Source of the DNA: Paludibacter sp. UBA5753
GTDB taxonomy: Bacteria > Bacteroidota > Bacteroidia > Bacteroidales > Paludibacteraceae
Direction of reading: 5' to 3'
Length of the DNA: 8,713 nucleotides
NCBI GenBank assembly: GCA_002427615.1
Contig: DIFH01000014.1
Span: 26,053 to 34,765 of the forward strand
Shown one piece after another: positions 7,901-8,713 of the stretch (position 1 is its first letter; each line of letters starts with the position of its first letter). A program made the position numbers and the translations under genes. The notes below the pieces were generated by a model. That model was not told the DNA's origin, did no database searches, and was given only the letters and a program-made list of their open reading frames with translations.

Positions 7901-8281
7901 AACGGATATGTACTTATTATCGCCGTAGCCTTTACCTTTATTAATTGTCACACCACCTGATACTGTAAGGCTTTGACCATCGCTAATTGTAATCTGGTTA
8001 TCATTGTTACCCTCATTAATAGTAAAACTTGCACAAACTGCCGCCGTATTTACAGTTACATTGAAATTATCCGGAATAATAACATCATCCGAACTTGTCG
8101 GAACTCCGCTCGGTGTCCAGTTAGCTGCCGTATTCCAATCGTTAGAGCTACTGCCATCCCATGTTTTTGTTGCTCCACTCACACTCCCAACTTCCCCCAT
8201 CAAAAACACGAACAGTGCGGCAAAGAAAATCTTCGTCCGTTTAAATAGTTTATATGTAGTACCTGTATTCATAAATAGCAT
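1910..8281 (-). CDS. Giant secreted multidomain protein, T9SS cargo with type A sorting domain
   Basis: A 2123-residue probable cell-surface or released protein. An N-terminal signal peptide has KLFKR at 11-15, a hydrophobic core at about 18-29 and likely cleavage near residues 36-37 (VSG|A). Then in order: a WDG...NW...NW...P..DDVIIP opening (41-70); a Gly/Thr/Asn/Ser-rich repetitive region of beta-solenoid type (about 70-620); a linking module (620-757) with YNFPVGN and RFFVLAKG; four tandem Ig-like repeats (about 760-1215); a short Ig-like stretch (about 1217-1280); a jelly-roll, carbohydrate-binding-like module (about 1287-1465) bracketed by NLVTNGDFEAG and ALDDIVF; another Ig-like module (about 1470-1566); a second opening motif WRG...NW...SNW (1569-1597) leading a further module to about 1900; and a pre-C-terminal beta domain. 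It ends in a T9SS sorting domain (about 2050-2123). No catalytic motif is recognisable, so adhesion, matrix or polysaccharide binding is inferred. The start could instead be Met4 (ATG at 8270-8272); neither has a clear ribosome site. Confidence 0.88.
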   Translation of the reverse strand: MLFMNTGTTYKLFKRTKIFFAALFVFLMGEVGSVSGATKTWDGSSSNDWNTAANWTPSGVPTSSDDVIIPDNFNVTVNTAAVCASFTINEGNNDNQITISDGQSLTVSGGVTINKGKGYGDNKYISVGSGTLTAGSITMANTGNNNRDSYISVLTGTINVSGNITMNGTAARNQIVFLGAGTLNVGGTGTISGGTISSVAGGYTALTNGTVNYNGSTQTVGAYAYYHLTLSGTNAKTLQTGTTSIGGNLTLSGTASTKTVVGTTIGGNLNIGDGTTFTAGAYNLTVTGTTTIGGGSSGNLTIGSYNGTKIFTGLVTINAGGTWNNSGSFPVTFRGGITNNGTFTSGSTYSYTFDTNAQSLNGNINMSGSTVVVTGINLTNYGTLTLGSALNGTGALINSSSGTINSTAGITISTLTNQGTLNASSNNLTPTTLTNTSTGILNIGGTTYTNPTTLTNAGTITVTTSGSIITATANFTNTGTINLNGSGYITGMTNNAGGTVNFINASQTIGTFNNATSTSVLNISALISSSYAINTLTATATGNTVNYNGSGNQTVKNTTYSHLTVSGSGTKTLSGGTVTTVTGILTLTNGILSTTTNNLLSVTNTATTAITGGSSTSFINGPVKWTLPASLPTGSTYNFPVGNGTTYLPFALVNPTTGTGDVTAQVQAFASDPGGSVDATLDSKSATEYWSLVTSGNFTNSSVSLARQTTIAPLDAIGGSTAQNGAYTNLGGTPGAYGVSSSNVIGANRFFVLAKGKHVITTSISSLTGFTYPMGSGPSQIQSFTVEGAYLTTNITVLPTDSFEISLTSGASFAPQSVITLPVINGTVATSTVYVRMKAGFVVGTVKSVLNPITCSSTGVTTKTISCTGTVTTAPVITAAPASLTGFSYTYAAGPSAQQSFTVGGTNLIENITVTPPTDYEISTTSGSGFATTALSVTSGTVIYVRLKSGLGVGSWSENIVLTSTGANPVNVACSGTISPAPTILNAISALSAFIYTLGAGPSGEQTFTVSGSNLTANLVITPPANFQISLTPASGFTSSAVSLSPSGGTVNATTIYVRMKAGLAVGSYGPENITLASTGASGKVVSCKGSVVNSAAITTSTLTLTGFGYKQYSAGDAGTGVANGGPSSEQSFIVAGTSLGSNNVTVTAPANYEISQTSGGSFQSSITLTPTSGKVNKTIYVRLISLKPAGDYTGNITVASSGLTTINVACVGKVFATPLITASSDGGTYCPGSTINLTSTGDDIQNRYWEGPNDFYSVSQNPQLTTNATAALSGTYTVTGNIVVGGNLVTNGDFEAGNSSFGSSYTYRDSTYSSSCGYGALGCEGAYSVVAIPHNVHSNFSYWPDHTPAPGTMQMVVNGSITAGVVIWSQSVPVVPGADYQFTYWVQTVVAGNPSRLQLYVNGVAAGPIYTASASINNWTQFLYNASAGTNSVLNLELINQNIVAGGNDFALDDIVFQQVLSATASTDVLVTPNVPVSVSVAVSANPVTQGATVTYTATPTNGGATPAYAWYVNDNLVTGVTSSTYSYIPSNGDVVKCVLTSSISCATNNPATSNIVTMTVNPAVNYWRGTNGTNWGTASNWTAGYIPSPGDNVVYASTTNSWGSNAINDLVLDQDRTIGSLINETTKRLVIPAGKSLTVNNTITTNGNPELIYIHSNDVIANGSLIFHNSESSPVYATVEMYTKSSWDLSKPVNQKYSWQYFGIPVSRFKASPTLEGAIVRQMLESGNDTTTHWQPLTNDSYLEPFRGYELCYEFSRVITFSGALINANFNSGQLVKTITGGALYPGQHLFANSYTAGIDIRQIQFGSEMDSTVYMYNTGTFAQWQALKSTRIGNTPGQYTSAPQNLAGYSQVPRQVPSMNSMLVRIKAGVSAPTANSYISINYSSVAMGNTDLQRAPAMESNESPACTIIDVESELSSDRMWIFTKELCKRTFDNGDDGVKMAGTALSPQIYGVEADGDYQIDAVNDMNNTVLAFQAGQDTDYTLTFTHENIAGRYSKIFLHDLVERTVVDITETGSTYSFTAQSTPKAVNRFRIITDTEETGNEAPSKIKIFNSYNSVYVLNNSQQPGDMYIYDISGRSFGHQKVAANSIFTIPITLQNTYIVKFVSTEETKTEKIIIR
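1913..2134 (-). other. T9SS type A C-terminal sorting domain of the giant protein
   Basis: The last 74 residues (2050-2123) have the layout of a Por/T9SS secretion tail: SKIKIFNSYNSVYV, then MYIYDISGR (2074-2082), an alternating middle ending in FTIPI, then TYIVKFV (2104-2110) and a final KTEKIIIR. In known systems this tail directs the protein through the SprA translocon and is then cleaved by PorU, leaving the cargo surface-attached or free. The canonical Gly before YIVKV is replaced by Thr here (NTYIVKF), a mild departure. Confidence 0.85.
4637..6004 (-). repeat. Four tandem Ig-like protein repeats
   Basis: Residues about 760-870, 874-978, 979-1093 and 1097-1215 align on one plan: LTGFxYxxGxGPSxxQSFTV, an NITVTPP-like strand, a (D/N)(Y/F)(E/Q)ISxTSG strand, then YVR(M/L)KxG, a VGS-like turn, xNIxLxSTG and a closing Cys-containing strand (CxGxV). 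Repeat 1 is the most diverged at its end and repeat 4 carries an extra stretch of about 15 residues after GFGY (1111-1125). This repeat type is common in large Bacteroidetes surface proteins; I know no assigned function beyond spacing or adhesion. Confidence 0.8.
6422..8074 (-). repeat. Low-complexity beta-solenoid-like coding repeats
   Basis: Residues about 70-620 consist of short, irregular repeats rich in Gly, Thr, Asn and Ser (for example GTLTAGSIT, GGNLTLSGT, TLTNQGTLN, TANFTNTGTINL) with a period of roughly 18-25 residues, as expected for a right-handed parallel beta-helix. A longer motif, TVNYNGS..QTV....Y.HL..SG...KTL, occurs twice (about 210-238 and 544-573), marking a larger repeated unit. 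Charged residues are scarce. Because of the codon bias, spurious open frames appear on the opposite strand; I treat them as shadows. Confidence 0.65.
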
Positions 8282-8713
8282 TGGTTATAATAGGTTTATT
8301 ATTTCTATATCGGTTAAAATAAATATCTCATATTCGTCCATCCATCTGACAAACCGCTGAAAAAGGCGACGTCAAATATTGCATTCGCCCCACTCTATTA
8401 AGTGTTTTAGTCCGGCGCTGTAAGGGTAACCTGAATTTACGTTTATTGTTATACCCACTTTTATGGGAACAACCCATTTTCACTCAGTAAATCGAACTAC
8501 TGTAACTTACTCAAAAATCACAGTATTTTAACAATAACGCATGCGGTTTTGGCCTGTATAAGAACCCGTTTTGATGAATGAGAAATGGGCGATAAATATA
8601 ATCTATTTTATTGATAATAACAAAAATGCTGATGATATTTTGCAAAAAACCCAATTGTGTAATACTTTTCTTTAACACCCGAGCAACTACCGGCTAAACC
8701 AATTTTCACATAT
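8282..8713. other. Intergenic region upstream of the giant cargo gene
   Basis: This AT-rich stretch of 432 bases has no gene I would defend. It must contain the promoter of the giant minus-strand gene, but the best -7 candidate on that strand is only 7 of 8 (AATATTTG, plus positions 8373-8380) with no -33 box. A 15-base inverted repeat, ATGGGAACAACCCAT, lies at 8463-8477, and a weaker 6-base pair of arms (TACTGT/ACAGTA) at 8498-8503 and 8520-8525. A 49-codon minus-strand frame spans 8328-8477. I see no tRNA, CRISPR or copy of the palindromic element found at 1-403. Confidence 0.6.

Noticed and set aside
7973..8360. Two overlapping plus-strand open frames opposite the start of the giant gene
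   Set aside because: They lie antisense to the well-supported signal peptide and N-terminal domain, have no recognisable domain or promoter, and are explained by the biased codon use of the Thr/Gly/Asn-rich coding strand.
8373..8380. AATATTTG on the minus strand as a -7 promoter box for the giant gene
   Set aside because: It misses the first consensus T, has no -33 box at the right spacing and would leave a leader of about 85-90 bases; too weak to annotate.
8498..8525. TACTGT/ACAGTA inverted repeat as an operator or terminator
   Set aside because: Only six pairs with a 16-base loop and no T tract; such pairs are expected by chance in AT-rich sequence.

Overview
The window looks like a chromosomal segment from a member of the Bacteroidetes (Bacteroidota), most likely order Bacteroidales. 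Evidence: an AT-rich intergenic sequence, a perfect Bacteroidetes-type -7 promoter box (TATCTTTG, 448-455), no strong Shine-Dalgarno sites at the chosen starts, and two genes tied to the type IX secretion system (T9SS), a machine confined to this phylum and close relatives.

Layout. Positions 1-403 hold a cluster of three related palindromic elements in the order forward, inverted, forward. The two forward copies are about 96% identical over 151 bases and lie exactly 252 bases apart. The inverted copy between them is more diverged but keeps the same two 13-base hairpins. A short promoter region follows. Positions 488-1852 (+) encode a 454-residue T9SS plug-domain protein (DUF5103 family), which in Flavobacterium closes the SprA translocon when no cargo is in transit. 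Only 57 bases separate it from the convergent gene at 1910-8281 (-). That gene encodes a 2123-residue secreted protein with a signal peptide, a long beta-solenoid-like region, four tandem Ig-like repeats, a jelly-roll (carbohydrate-binding-like) module, another Ig-like module and a type A T9SS C-terminal sorting domain. The last 432 bases (8282-8713) have no convincing gene; they hold the 5' region of the giant gene and a doubtful 49-codon reading frame.

Functional link. One gene encodes a part of the T9SS export machine and the neighbour encodes a very large probable cargo of the same machine. They are convergent, so they are not one operon, and the adjacency may be coincidental because such genomes carry many cargo genes.

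The least-explained part is the palindromic cluster at 1-403. It resembles the BIME/REP type of interspersed element in geometry, and one hairpin shows a paired (compensatory) change between copies. I cannot search databases, so family names rest on motif recognition.
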